Below are positions 1 to 8,430 of a stretch of 47,235 nucleotides of DNA, piece after piece. Numbering within the stretch: position 1 is the stretch's first letter; each line of letters begins with the position of its first letter. Position numbers and translations under genes: made by a program. The stretch is from Caldifarciminota bacterium. Lineage in GTDB: Bacteria > Hydrothermota > UBA3073. Under the pieces are notes generated by a model. It saw nothing but the letters and a program-made list of their open reading frames with translations. It was not told the DNA's origin and did no database searches. The stretch spans positions 1 to 47,235 of the forward strand of contig JAUWGP010000021.1 in NCBI GenBank assembly GCA_030606335.1, written 5' to 3'.

Positions 1-1013
1 TGTCACGTCTAGAGTTAATTAAGCAAATTGAAAAAGAACGTAATTCTGCGGTTATTTGTTATATTACAGGTGATAAGAACTAATTCAGCGCTAAGATTGG
101 AGATGATGTAATTCCAATTCTTTTTAGGCATCTTGAATTAATTGGCAATAAAGATAATATTGATTTACTCCTTTATACTCGTGGTGGAGATATGGTTGCG
201 CCAATTAGAATCGTGAAGATTATAAGAAGCTTTTGTAAGAAGTTTAGCATTTTGATCCCTTATAGAGCACATAGTGCGGGGACGCTTATTGCGCTTGGAG
301 CGGATGAAATTGTGATGACTAAATTAGCTGAGTTGACACCAGTTGATCCGACCACTGGGCATCCTTTTAACCCACGAGATCCAGCAGACCAGAAGAAACT
401 TATTCCTATTAGTGTTGAAGACATTACTTCTTATTTCCTTTTAGCAAAGGATAAAATTAAGATAAAAGAAGACAAGATGGCCGAAATTTACGACAATCTT
501 ACGAAACATTCCTATCTCGACCCAAGACATCTTCATCCTTTAGCTTTAGGTAATGTCTATAGGGCACAAAGAATGATTAGGATATTGTCAGAAAGGCTTC
601 TGAGTCTTCATATGAATACAACTAATAAAAAGGTTATAGAAAAAATTGTAAATGAAATTACGAGTGATATATGCATTCATAATTATCCGATCTATAGAGA
701 CGAGGCGAAGTTGTTGGGACTTAATGCAATTGTCCCTAATGATAAATTAGAGAAGATGTTGTGGAATTTATACCTGAAGTATGCTGCAGATATGGAATTA
801 ATTAAACCATTTAATCCAATAGAAGTTTTAGGGCAAGAAAATGTTAAAAATATAAAATACGGGGCAGCTTATATTGAAAGCCTGAAGGCACAAGACACTT
901 TCTATTACGATATTCGTATAAATAAAATTGTAACTCCCCAAGTGCCAGGACAACCACCTTTGCCAAGTGTAAATGTAAATGTGGCAGGTTTTGCTTGGGA
1001 AAAAGTGAGGTGA
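1..1013 (+). pseudogene. SDH_sah-family ClpP-fold serine protease, 5' truncated, in-frame stop
   Basis: The frame is open from the window edge, hits TAA at 81-83, then runs open to TGA at 1011-1013. The translation on both sides matches the SDH_sah (serine dehydrogenase proteinase, ClpP/crotonase-fold) family: a VICYIT strand, the stop, IGDDVIPILF, YTRGGD, then the YRAHSAGTLIALGADEI block. The Ser at 273-275 in HSAGT is the likely nucleophile. The ATG at 192 has no properly spaced Shine-Dalgarno sequence and lies after the conserved GGD, so it is not a credible native start. The gene is 5 bp from the DUF5678-like gene, so they are probably cotranscribed. Either it is a nonsense-mutated gene, or the stop is an assembly error or is read through. 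Family assignment is strong; functional status is uncertain. Confidence 0.7.
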
Positions 1014-1018
1014 ATATA

Positions 1019-1435
1019 ATGAATACTGCAGAAACATCAATTCTTAGCGAAAATATAATTTCTCCTCAGCAAGTAGGATCGGTAGGCAGCATCCCTATTT
1101 TTGTTTTTACCGTTGTACCTATGCCTACAATAGAGGATTGGTTTAGAGAGAAAACGGAGGAATTGGAGATAGAAAAACCGGTTATTCCTGAAGACATAAA
1201 TGTGCTTGAATTAGCTCAGAAATATTATGAAGAACACAAAGAAAGTTTGCTCATAAAATATAAAGGTAGGTATATTGCTATTCTTAATAACAAAGTAATT
1301 GGTTCAGGCAAAGACTTTTCAAAACTTGCACAAAGGGTTTATAAAAAATATGGTTACCAGACTATTTATATGCCATTTGTTGAAGCAAAAAAGAACATAG
1401 TTAAAATTCCTTCTCCAAGAATAAAGATTTTATAG
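1019..1435 (+). CDS. DUF5678-like small protein
   Basis: 138 aa from the ATG at 1019, preceded by a GTGAGG-type ribosome site; a longer version starting at 995 lies inside the upstream gene. The N-terminal half is Pro/Glu-rich and probably a linker. The C-terminal half (about residues 75-125) has the DUF5678-like pattern: LLIKYKGRYIAILNNKVIGSGKDF, then a KKYGYQTIYMPFVE strand. There are no membrane segments. The family has no known biochemical role, but its small domain often sits beside retropepsin-like proteins, as here. The gene lies 5 bp after the SDH_sah-like gene and 2 bp before the aspartyl protease gene, consistent with one transcript. Confidence 0.65.
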   Translation: MNTAETSILSENIISPQQVGSVGSIPIFVFTVVPMPTIEDWFREKTEELEIEKPVIPEDINVLELAQKYYEEHKESLLIKYKGRYIAILNNKVIGSGKDFSKLAQRVYKKYGYQTIYMPFVEAKKNIVKIPSPRIKIL

Positions 1436-1437
1436 TT

Positions 1438-1842
1438 ATGCCAAAGAAGAAATTACCTTTAGTTTATTCTTATAATAGAGATAAATTTGATCCTTCAGCG
1501 CCGGCTTTGGAGGTTTCTCTAACTATACCTGGTCAAGTATCATATGGACAAATCGTAAAATCCCTAGCATTGATTGATACCGGTGCAGACATAACCGTAA
1601 TTCCAAAATGGGTAACGCAACAATTACAACTTAAATACGTGGACGAAGTATTAGCTATCGGATATGATGGAGTTGTAAAAAATACTTTTGTATATTCGGT
1701 TAAAATTATTTTTGACAACTTAGGAGATTTTATAATTAAAACTATCGTATCAGACAACGATTACACTTTAATTGGTAGAGATATTCTTAATAGATGGTCT
1801 TTGTTTTTGAAAGGTCGAAATAGGATTTTTGAGGTCAGTTAG
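1438..1842 (+). CDS. Retropepsin-like (clan AA) aspartyl protease
   Basis: 134 aa, the length of a single-domain retropepsin-like protein that would have to dimerise to build the active site. The catalytic signature LIDTGADITVIP is at about residues 45-56, with Asp47 as the catalytic residue. The second hydrophobic motif of the fold, LIGRDILNRW, is at about 112-121. There is no signal peptide, so it is probably cytoplasmic. It starts 2 bp after the DUF5678-like stop, so translation is probably coupled. Substrates are unknown. Pairing two unrelated protease folds in one operon suggests regulated proteolysis, but that is inference. Confidence 0.8.
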   Translation: MPKKKLPLVYSYNRDKFDPSAPALEVSLTIPGQVSYGQIVKSLALIDTGADITVIPKWVTQQLQLKYVDEVLAIGYDGVVKNTFVYSVKIIFDNLGDFIIKTIVSDNDYTLIGRDILNRWSLFLKGRNRIFEVS

Positions 1843-2259
1843 GAAAATTCGTTAGGTACTAATTTCTTGTTCTTCAGACATCAATGAAAATAAGCAAATT
1901 TTGCTTCCACCCAAAATTTGCAAAAAAAGGAAATCAACGGGGAAAAGAATTTTGTTTTTATCTTCCTGCTTCTTCCTAAAAAAGGGGAAGCTGGCTCAGA
2001 TCGCAGGACTAAGTTTTTGTTAATGTTGTTTTAAATATGTTCACCCTGTGTGTAATAACTGCGACCTAAATTTTTTTTATTCGTTTTTTATTAACCTCAA
2101 GATACTTATCTTAAAAATTTAGAAGACCCCTATCGAGAAATGGTTTATCCTACCATCAACACCTCACTTTTATTACTCCTGAATTTTAATAAAACTTAAT
2201 GTATGTCTCTTATATGAATTTAAATAACTTTTTATTGCCAAAATAGAAAAGGTTAAATA
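1843..2259. other. Intergenic region, no gene seen
   Basis: AT-rich spacer of 417 bp between two plus-strand genes. It holds one perfect 10-bp stem (1894-1903 with 1912-1921, 8-nt loop) shortly after the aspartyl protease stop, and a weaker G-U containing hairpin near 1967-1992. Neither has a convincing plus-strand U-tract, so a terminator role is possible but unproven. No credible small ORF was found. Confidence 0.5.
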
Positions 2260-3456
2260 ATGAAATACGAACTTTATATAGCGAAGAGACATCTTAGATC
2301 CCGTGGGGGTCTTTTTAAGAGATTCATCACCTGGATATCTATTACTGGTATCTGCATAGGCGTTGCAACCCTTGTAATAGTTATGTCAGTGATGAATGGA
2401 TTACACATAGACATCAGGGATAAGATACTCAAGGCAACACCCGATATTATGGTGTTGCAATTCCATGGTGAACCCATAGAGGAGTATAGTACAATCCAGT
2501 CAAAAATAGAAAAAATCTCAGGTGTTGTTAAGGTATCACCCTATATATTTATAAAAACAATTATAAGAGGTAGAGATAATAAAGTCGATGGAATTATGGT
2601 CAGAGGGGAACTTGAAATTCCAGAGGTAAAAGACAATATTATATGGGGGGAATATAACATAGAAGAAAATGGAGTTGTTCTGGGTAAGAATCTTGCAGAT
2701 ATCCTTCATGTTTTTATAAAGGATACAATAACCCTCTATGGATTTCCATATGGTAAAAGTCCGAGCTTACTTAAAATAAGGTCTAAGAATCTAATAGTCA
2801 GAGGAATATTCGATATAGGTCTCTACGATTTCAATTCCTCTCTTGCATATACAAGTCTACCTTTACTTCAGGATTTTCTATCCCTGGGAGACAGGATCAC
2901 TGGTATTGAGGTAAAGGTGGATGAAATTGATAATGCTGATAGGATAGCAGAAAATATTGAAGATAGTTTAGAGTATCCATACTATGCAACCAGCTGGAAG
3001 GAACTGAATACCAATCTTTTTGCAGCACTCTCACTTGAGAAATTTACCATGTTTACACTCCTTATACTTGTTATTATAGTTGCAGCTTTTAACATAATAG
3101 CAACATTACTAATGACAGTAATTGGCAAGACAAGAGAAATAGGAATACTCCTTTCTATAGGTGCTTCTGCATCATCCATAAGAAAGATATTCATATTCCA
3201 GGGACTTATTATGGGAGTTATTGGAACTGCTATGGGGATTGTAATTGGATGGTTTGCTTGCGTCTTGCTTGCAAGGTATAAGTTTATAAAAATTCCAGCA
3301 GATATCTATAACATTAGTGCTCTACCTGTTGATATGCAATTTTTTGACTTTTTTATTGTGTCAATCGCTGCTATTGGCATTTCCCTTCTTGCGAGTCTCT
3401 ATCCAGCATGGAGAGCATCCAGACTTGAGCCGGTAGAGGCAATAAGATATGAGTAA
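2260..3456 (+). CDS. LolC/LolE-type lipoprotein-releasing ABC permease
   Basis: 398 aa with FtsX/MacB permease topology. One N-terminal transmembrane helix (about 21-45) is followed by a large periplasmic domain (about 50-260) and three C-terminal helices (about 267-290, 315-338, 362-385). The N-terminus YIAKRHLRSRGG...TWISITGICIGVATLVIVMSVMNG is characteristic of LolC/LolE. The end SLYPAWRASRLEPVEAIRYE is the classic FtsX-family tail. In the Lol system this subunit works with the ATPase LolD to extract lipoproteins from the inner membrane, implying a diderm cell. No LolD gene is adjacent. It is convergent with the next gene; only 21 bp separate the stops, and a repeat word fills them. Confidence 0.88.
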   Translation: MKYELYIAKRHLRSRGGLFKRFITWISITGICIGVATLVIVMSVMNGLHIDIRDKILKATPDIMVLQFHGEPIEEYSTIQSKIEKISGVVKVSPYIFIKTIIRGRDNKVDGIMVRGELEIPEVKDNIIWGEYNIEENGVVLGKNLADILHVFIKDTITLYGFPYGKSPSLLKIRSKNLIVRGIFDIGLYDFNSSLAYTSLPLLQDFLSLGDRITGIEVKVDEIDNADRIAENIEDSLEYPYYATSWKELNTNLFAALSLEKFTMFTLLILVIIVAAFNIIATLLMTVIGKTREIGILLSIGASASSIRKIFIFQGLIMGVIGTAMGIVIGWFACVLLARYKFIKIPADIYNISALPVDMQFFDFFIVSIAAIGISLLASLYPAWRASRLEPVEAIRYE

Positions 3457-3476
3457 AAAAGTAGCCTGTCCCCTTC
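3455..3476. repeat. Short repeat word (gtagcctgtcccc), copy 1
   Basis: An A-run followed by gtagcctgtcccctt fills almost the whole 21-bp space between two convergent stop codons. Further copies occur at 33904-33926, 37011-37033 and, diverged, 38931-38952. Read on the minus strand, GGGGACAGGCTACTTTTT begins 3 bp after the stop of the 3478-5235 gene. Confidence 0.75.
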
Positions 3477-3477
3477 T

Positions 3478-5235
3478 TTATTTTGTCCACTTCTGCAAAG
3501 AGAAGTTGTCCTTTCTATCCCTTGTCCTTACCACAAGATGTCTTGTCTCCTGTTTCAGGATTATCTCAAATTTTTCCTCCATTTGATCAAATATTCCATC
3601 TACAGGATATATAGAAACGAATTCAGAGGCATTTTCTGAGTATTCAAGTGATGCTATCTCACTCATATTGTCATTGACAATTACAATAGCCTTATCTCCC
3701 TTAATTTCTATCCTCATGAGTGGAGGAGTATTATCTATTCTGTATAAATCAGAAACCTTAAAAGAGGTTAGAGTATATTCAGGTGGATTCGATGGAGCAT
3801 CAGAGACTACAACCTTGAATTGATAAACTCCATCAGGAAATGCGTCTCTCTCAACACTGATTATAGAATCTGTGGTTTCCCTCTGTAACAAAACCCACTC
3901 CCCTCCTATCTCTCTATAGTAAATGTCAAATGAGACTTCATCACCATCAGGATCAAGACCAGAGTATAACAACCCACCACATTCAAATTCGAGTTCTACA
4001 AGCTCTATAAAGGGCTTCTGGTTAAGTGGCAAATATGCAACCTGAGTCGATTTCAAATATGATGAGCTATTACTTATTTTTGCCTTCCATCTTATAAATC
4101 GATTAGGTGAGGAGCTAATTTTTCCATCTTTAGATAATTCTTTCCAATCCTCCCAGGTAACATCCGGGTTTTCAGTATTACCAGACCTTGTCTGGAATGA
4201 TATCTTACCCTTTCCTTCATAAGATAGCCTCCCCCACTTACTTACTCCTTCGGCGTCGTAAGAATAGGATTCAATCACGCCCTCTTTTAATCTTCTATCC
4301 TTCAAACAGTATAAGCTTGCCAATTTTGATAATCCAAAATATCCATTACTGCCTACTGATGATACTTCAGTTGGAAATTCATATATTATATCATATTTTC
4401 CATCCTGGTGTATCCGGTAGATTCGTCTGTCAGAAGCACATAAAATCATATCCTTATAGTCCAAAATTCCCTTTGATATACCTGGGATTTCAACGACCTC
4501 CTCTGAAAGACCATCTTCTCTTATTTTCTTTATTACTGATATGGTATCAAGGCAATGTATAAAATAAAGGATATTATCTACCTTGATTACTCCTGAGATT
4601 TCACCGTTACCACCATCGTACAGACCTCTTGGTTTTTCATTTTGAGGAATTAAAAATAATAATCCACCATCACCTGTTCCCACATAAATATCACTATCTA
4701 TCTGTTGAAGCAGTGAGGCATTAGCCGTACCTGTCTTGAGAAGTGTATCAACACCCCCATCCTTTATAGTAAGTACCAGCCCATTTCCACCTGTACCGCA
4801 AACTATCTGACCATCAGAACTTATAGATAAATCCCATATAAATTCCTCATCTGAATCAAGTATCTCCTCCCCTCTACCTTCTCTGTCAATCTTGAAGATT
4901 TTCCCTCCGGGAGACGTACCAGCATAAATATATCCTCCATACTCTGCAAGTGTGATAATATTTTCATCTTTAGAGTCAAAAAATAACTCACCTTTACCTT
5001 TATGAATTTTATATATCTTACCTCTATCTCCAGTTGCAATGTATATATCTGTTTCAGTGTAAAGAATGTCCCACAGAAACATATCCTGTGTCTTGAATAT
5101 AGAATCTACATCATATGATAGAACGACCTCACCATCTTTTGATATCCCTACACCATGAAATTCACATTCAGAAAACTCTCTTTCCTCCCAATAGGATGTT
5201 GTTACACCTAACAAGACTATTATAATGTAAAGCAT
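3478..5235 (-). CDS. Secreted beta-propeller-like protein with Fn3-like tail
   Basis: 585 aa. Residues 1-14 form a hydrophobic signal-peptide-like stretch (MLYIIIVLLGVTTS). Residues about 40-330 contain repeated blade-like units with variants of IYIATGDRGKIYKI, IYAGTSPGGKIFKI and IYVGTGDGGLLFLI, typical of PQQ/WD-like propellers. Residues about 340-420 (KISFQTRSGNTENPDVTWEDW through FIRWKAKI to STQVAYLPLNQ) resemble a beta-sandwich module often found after such propellers in uncultured bacteria. An Fn3/cadherin-like region with DPDGDEVSF follows. No catalytic residues are evident. It is probably an exported surface or periplasmic protein; the ligand is unknown. Confidence 0.7.
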   Translation of the reverse strand: MLYIIIVLLGVTTSYWEEREFSECEFHGVGISKDGEVVLSYDVDSIFKTQDMFLWDILYTETDIYIATGDRGKIYKIHKGKGELFFDSKDENIITLAEYGGYIYAGTSPGGKIFKIDREGRGEEILDSDEEFIWDLSISSDGQIVCGTGGNGLVLTIKDGGVDTLLKTGTANASLLQQIDSDIYVGTGDGGLLFLIPQNEKPRGLYDGGNGEISGVIKVDNILYFIHCLDTISVIKKIREDGLSEEVVEIPGISKGILDYKDMILCASDRRIYRIHQDGKYDIIYEFPTEVSSVGSNGYFGLSKLASLYCLKDRRLKEGVIESYSYDAEGVSKWGRLSYEGKGKISFQTRSGNTENPDVTWEDWKELSKDGKISSSPNRFIRWKAKISNSSSYLKSTQVAYLPLNQKPFIELVELEFECGGLLYSGLDPDGDEVSFDIYYREIGGEWVLLQRETTDSIISVERDAFPDGVYQFKVVVSDAPSNPPEYTLTSFKVSDLYRIDNTPPLMRIEIKGDKAIVIVNDNMSEIASLEYSENASEFVSIYPVDGIFDQMEEKFEIILKQETRHLVVRTRDRKDNFSLQKWTK

Positions 5236-5371
5236 AAGCCCCCAATAATCAAATTAAATATCAAATGTTAAATATCAAATATACATACGAGCTTCCTTAC
5301 CGTTTACCCTGTGAAACTACCTTCGGTTTAATGGGGAAAACCCAGCTTTGTATCATTTGTTTTCTAAAGAC

Positions 5372-6223
5372 TTAATATCCTTTTTCAGCAAGATATGCCC
5401 TTAGTGAATCTCTCCAGTGAGGCATATTATTCAATCCCAGAGTTTTAAGCTTGCTATTTTCGAGCACAGAATACTTTGGTCGTTTTACATTTGTTTGGAA
5501 CTTACTTGAGTTTATTGGAACCAAATTCACATCAAAACCCATCTCTTTAAAAATTGCCTTTGCAAAATCATACCACGAGCATTCCCCCTCATTTGTAACA
5601 TGGTATATCCCATAAGAATCAGTACTTACAAGCTTATATATCTGTTTTGCAAGATGAAGTGTATAGGTAGGAGTTAAAACCTCATCAGTTACTATCTTAA
5701 TACTATCTCTGTCCCTCAACTCGAGCATCTTATCCACAAAATTTGTACCCTTGGAGATACATCTATGAATACCATAGAGTCCTGAGGTTCTAACTATAAA
5801 ATATCTATCAAGGATATATCTCACATAGTACTCTCCTGCGAGTTTTGAGAGACCATAGGTATTTACTGGTGCAGTGGAATCATCTTCCAGGTAAGGTTTT
5901 CCCTTTTCTCCATCAAAAACATAATCAGTAGAAATATAGAGATGCAAGGACTTTATCTCACCTGTAACAATTGCCACATTTCTTGCTCCTATGGCATTAA
6001 CTCTTAATGCCCTGTCTGGTTCCCTCTCACATTGAGGAACATTTGAAAAGGCAGCTGTATTAATAACAAGATCAGGAGATTCGGAAGATATTATCTCTTT
6101 TAGTTTATTGATATTAACAATATCAACGTCATTTTCACTTAGGGGAACTATATCTTCCCCCTGAAATGCCCTTACCAAATCAGACCCTAACTGTCCTTCA
6201 GCTCCAATGATTACTACACGCAT
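5372..6223 (-). CDS. rfbD: dTDP-4-dehydrorhamnose reductase
   Basis: 283 aa, full length for RmlD/RfbD, the NADPH-dependent last step of dTDP-L-rhamnose synthesis for surface polysaccharide. It is an extended SDR fold: the nucleotide-binding loop GAEGQLG is at residues 7-13, the STDYVFDG strand at 98-105, and the catalytic pair Tyr123 and Lys127 in YGLSK. The C-terminal RPKYSVLENSKL motif is typical of the family. It is the last gene of the minus-strand cluster, 8 bp after lemA. No other rhamnose genes are in the window, so the operon link is not by pathway. A related sugar-nucleotide reductase activity cannot be excluded. Confidence 0.87.
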   Translation of the reverse strand: MRVVIIGAEGQLGSDLVRAFQGEDIVPLSENDVDIVNINKLKEIISSESPDLVINTAAFSNVPQCEREPDRALRVNAIGARNVAIVTGEIKSLHLYISTDYVFDGEKGKPYLEDDSTAPVNTYGLSKLAGEYYVRYILDRYFIVRTSGLYGIHRCISKGTNFVDKMLELRDRDSIKIVTDEVLTPTYTLHLAKQIYKLVSTDSYGIYHVTNEGECSWYDFAKAIFKEMGFDVNLVPINSSKFQTNVKRPKYSVLENSKLKTLGLNNMPHWRDSLRAYLAEKGY

Positions 6224-6231
6224 AATATACC

Positions 6232-6798
6232 TTAAAATTCAACCTTTGGGGCTTCTTCCTCAACCTCTTCTGTTTCAAAGTATAGTAAAGCAACCTTACT
6301 AAACCATCCTGCAAGTATATTACCAGGGAAACGTTTAATTGTTGTATTATATATTCTCACCTTTTCATTATACCTCATCCTCTCAACGGCTATCCTGTTT
6401 TCAGTTCCCTCAAGTTGGTCCATAAGCTTCAGGAAGTTCTCGTTAGCTTTCAGGTTTGGATAGTTCTCAACAAGGGCAAGCAATCTCCCAAGAAACATAC
6501 CAAGCTCATTCTCACCCCTCATTCTGTCCTGTGGTGGTAGATTACCAGCAAGTTTTGACCTTGCTTCTGCTATATTTATAAAAATCTCCTTTTCATGTGC
6601 CATATACCCCTTAGCAGTCTCGACAAGGTTTGGTATTAGATCGTATCTCCGTTTTAGCTGGCTTTCGACCTGAGCCCATTGGTTTCGTACATCCTCTTCC
6701 ATGCTTACAAAGCGGTTGTAGTATGATATTATGGTTACTACTGGAATTATAATAACTATTAGTACTACAATCACTATTAGCGGTATAAACTTACGCAT
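6232..6798 (-). CDS. LemA family protein
   Basis: 188 aa. One N-terminal transmembrane helix (about 5-26) is followed by the LemA helical domain: YNRFVSMEEDVRNQWAQVESQLKRRYDLIPNLVETAKGYMAHE, then a long helix region and RMRYNEKVRIYNTTIKRFPG near residues 140-160. The final acidic tail (EEVEEEAPKVEF) is variable in this family. LemA proteins are membrane-anchored with the helical bundle outside the cytoplasm; their molecular function is not established. The gene sits 13 bp after nadK and 8 bp before rfbD, so it is probably cotranscribed. Confidence 0.9.
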   Translation of the reverse strand: MRKFIPLIVIVVLIVIIIPVVTIISYYNRFVSMEEDVRNQWAQVESQLKRRYDLIPNLVETAKGYMAHEKEIFINIAEARSKLAGNLPPQDRMRGENELGMFLGRLLALVENYPNLKANENFLKLMDQLEGTENRIAVERMRYNEKVRIYNTTIKRFPGNILAGWFSKVALLYFETEEVEEEAPKVEF

Positions 6799-6811
6799 AA
6801 GACCTCCCTAT

Positions 6812-7600
6812 TCAATTGTTCGCCCTTTTACTCCATCCAAGTTTCTTTCTAAGGATTTCAAAAAAGGATACATCAAGATTTATCAACTTTATTGTATGTT
6901 CCCCCTTATTTACTTCTATTGGGATTTTATCGTTTACAGTAATCTTAACCTGACCATCGCAACATACGACGGATTTTCCATTTGTTGTGATTATTCTAAT
7001 GTTGCTCCCGGAGGAGATAATAAGTGGTCTCATAGAAAGGGTATGAGCGCATATAGGAGTCAATATAATCTCGTCTAATAGGGGGTAAACTATGGGTCCA
7101 CCTGCAGACAGAGAATATGCTGTACTTCCAGTAGGTGTTGAAATTATCAAACCATCGGATGATATATCGGATAGATACTCATCATTAACCGATACTTCAA
7201 GTTCTATCATTCTTCCAACCTCATTGCTGGAGACAACAACATCATTAAGAGCGAATAAGACCTTATCTTCTATTTTTGTCTTTAAACTTATACGTTCCTC
7301 AATTTTGTAATTATTTTCAAGAACAAGCCTAAGAGCCTTAAATACATCTTCTGAAGTTATATCTGTTAAGAACCCAAAACTTCCAAGGTTTATTCCAAGA
7401 ATTGGGATGTCCCTTTCAGCTACAAACCTTGCAGCTCTTAGAAATGTTCCATCCCCACCCATTGCAAGTACAATATCTGCAGATAATACATCAGTTTCAT
7501 CCACTACAGTCACATCTCTCTCTTTAAGCCAGGAGGTAACCTTCGGTACAAGAACCTTACTGGTTGGTTTGTTCATGTTCACAACTAATCCGAACCGCAT
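6812..7600 (-). CDS. nadK: NAD kinase
   Basis: 262 aa from the ATG at 7600, which has AGAGAGG at good spacing. A TTG two codons upstream would lie too close to it. The product phosphorylates NAD to NADP in the cytoplasm. The family's GGDGT motif is at about residues 48-52, followed by FLRAAR. LNDVVVSS carries the conserved Asn, and STPTGSTAYSLSAGGPI is the hallmark second motif. Length is slightly below the E. coli enzyme because the C-terminus is short. The start overlaps the 3' end of prmC by 16 bp, so translational coupling is likely. Confidence 0.92.
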   Translation of the reverse strand: MRFGLVVNMNKPTSKVLVPKVTSWLKERDVTVVDETDVLSADIVLAMGGDGTFLRAARFVAERDIPILGINLGSFGFLTDITSEDVFKALRLVLENNYKIEERISLKTKIEDKVLFALNDVVVSSNEVGRMIELEVSVNDEYLSDISSDGLIISTPTGSTAYSLSAGGPIVYPLLDEIILTPICAHTLSMRPLIISSGSNIRIITTNGKSVVCCDGQVKITVNDKIPIEVNKGEHTIKLINLDVSFFEILRKKLGWSKRANN

Positions 7601-8424
7601 ATACAAATCCTCTCTTTTTTATTGTAATCAAGCACCAATTCAACATTACTGAAATAACATTTAGCTATCTTTTCAACCCTTTTCCATTCACCATGTCCGA
7701 TTTCAAATATAAGTGCACCTTTAGGTCTTAGATAAAATTGAGCCTCGGATAACAGCCTTCTAATAAACGCTAATCCATCCTTCCCACCATCAATACCTTC
7801 TATTGGCTCAAAGTTTCTTATTTCTGGTTCAAGTAATACTATCTGATTAGTTGGAATATATGGTGGATTGGATATTATTAAATCTGCTTTTGGCAACCCA
7901 TTATATGGTTTAAAAAGTGAACCTGATAGAAGCACTACTGTGTCTTCAACACAAAGAAATTTCCTGTTTTTTCGTGCAACCCTTAGATCAGTTATATCAG
8001 AGGCATAAACTGATAAATCAGGAACAAGTTTGGCCAGAGATAAGGCAATGGTTCCACATCCTGTTCCTATGTCATATACTACCTTTGACTTGTGTCTTGA
8101 TATATAATCAATCGCTTTTAAAACGAGTAGCTCAGTCTCTGGTCGAGGTATAAAAACACTTTTATCAAGATAGAACTTATATTCAAGGAATCCACATTCA
8201 CCAATTATATACTGGATGGGTTCTCTCTTAACTCTGCGACTAATCATCTCATTTAATCTTGTCATATACGAGATATTCATTTCATTTGTAGAGAAAAGAT
8301 AAAGTTGGGTACTACCTGTACTGAGAATACTGGAAAGCATATACTCTGCTTCGATGTCAGCATCCTCAATACCTTTCCTCCTTAAAGTTGTTTCAACAAA
8401 CCCTATAGCTTTACCAACTGTCAT
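7585..8424 (-). CDS. prmC: Peptide chain release factor N5-glutamine methyltransferase
   Basis: 279 aa, normal length for PrmC/HemK, which methylates the Gln of the GGQ motif in release factors. The helical N-terminal substrate domain (1-75) is followed by the FIPRPETE motif (91-98), SAM-binding DIGTGCGTIALSLA (about 118-131) and catalytic NPPY (186-189). It lies 6 bp downstream of prfA, its substrate's gene, a classical pairing. Its end overlaps nadK. Confidence 0.93.
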   Translation of the reverse strand: MTVGKAIGFVETTLRRKGIEDADIEAEYMLSSILSTGSTQLYLFSTNEMNISYMTRLNEMISRRVKREPIQYIIGECGFLEYKFYLDKSVFIPRPETELLVLKAIDYISRHKSKVVYDIGTGCGTIALSLAKLVPDLSVYASDITDLRVARKNRKFLCVEDTVVLLSGSLFKPYNGLPKADLIISNPPYIPTNQIVLLEPEIRNFEPIEGIDGGKDGLAFIRRLLSEAQFYLRPKGALIFEIGHGEWKRVEKIAKCYFSNVELVLDYNKKERICICGSD

Positions 8425-8430
8425 AACATA

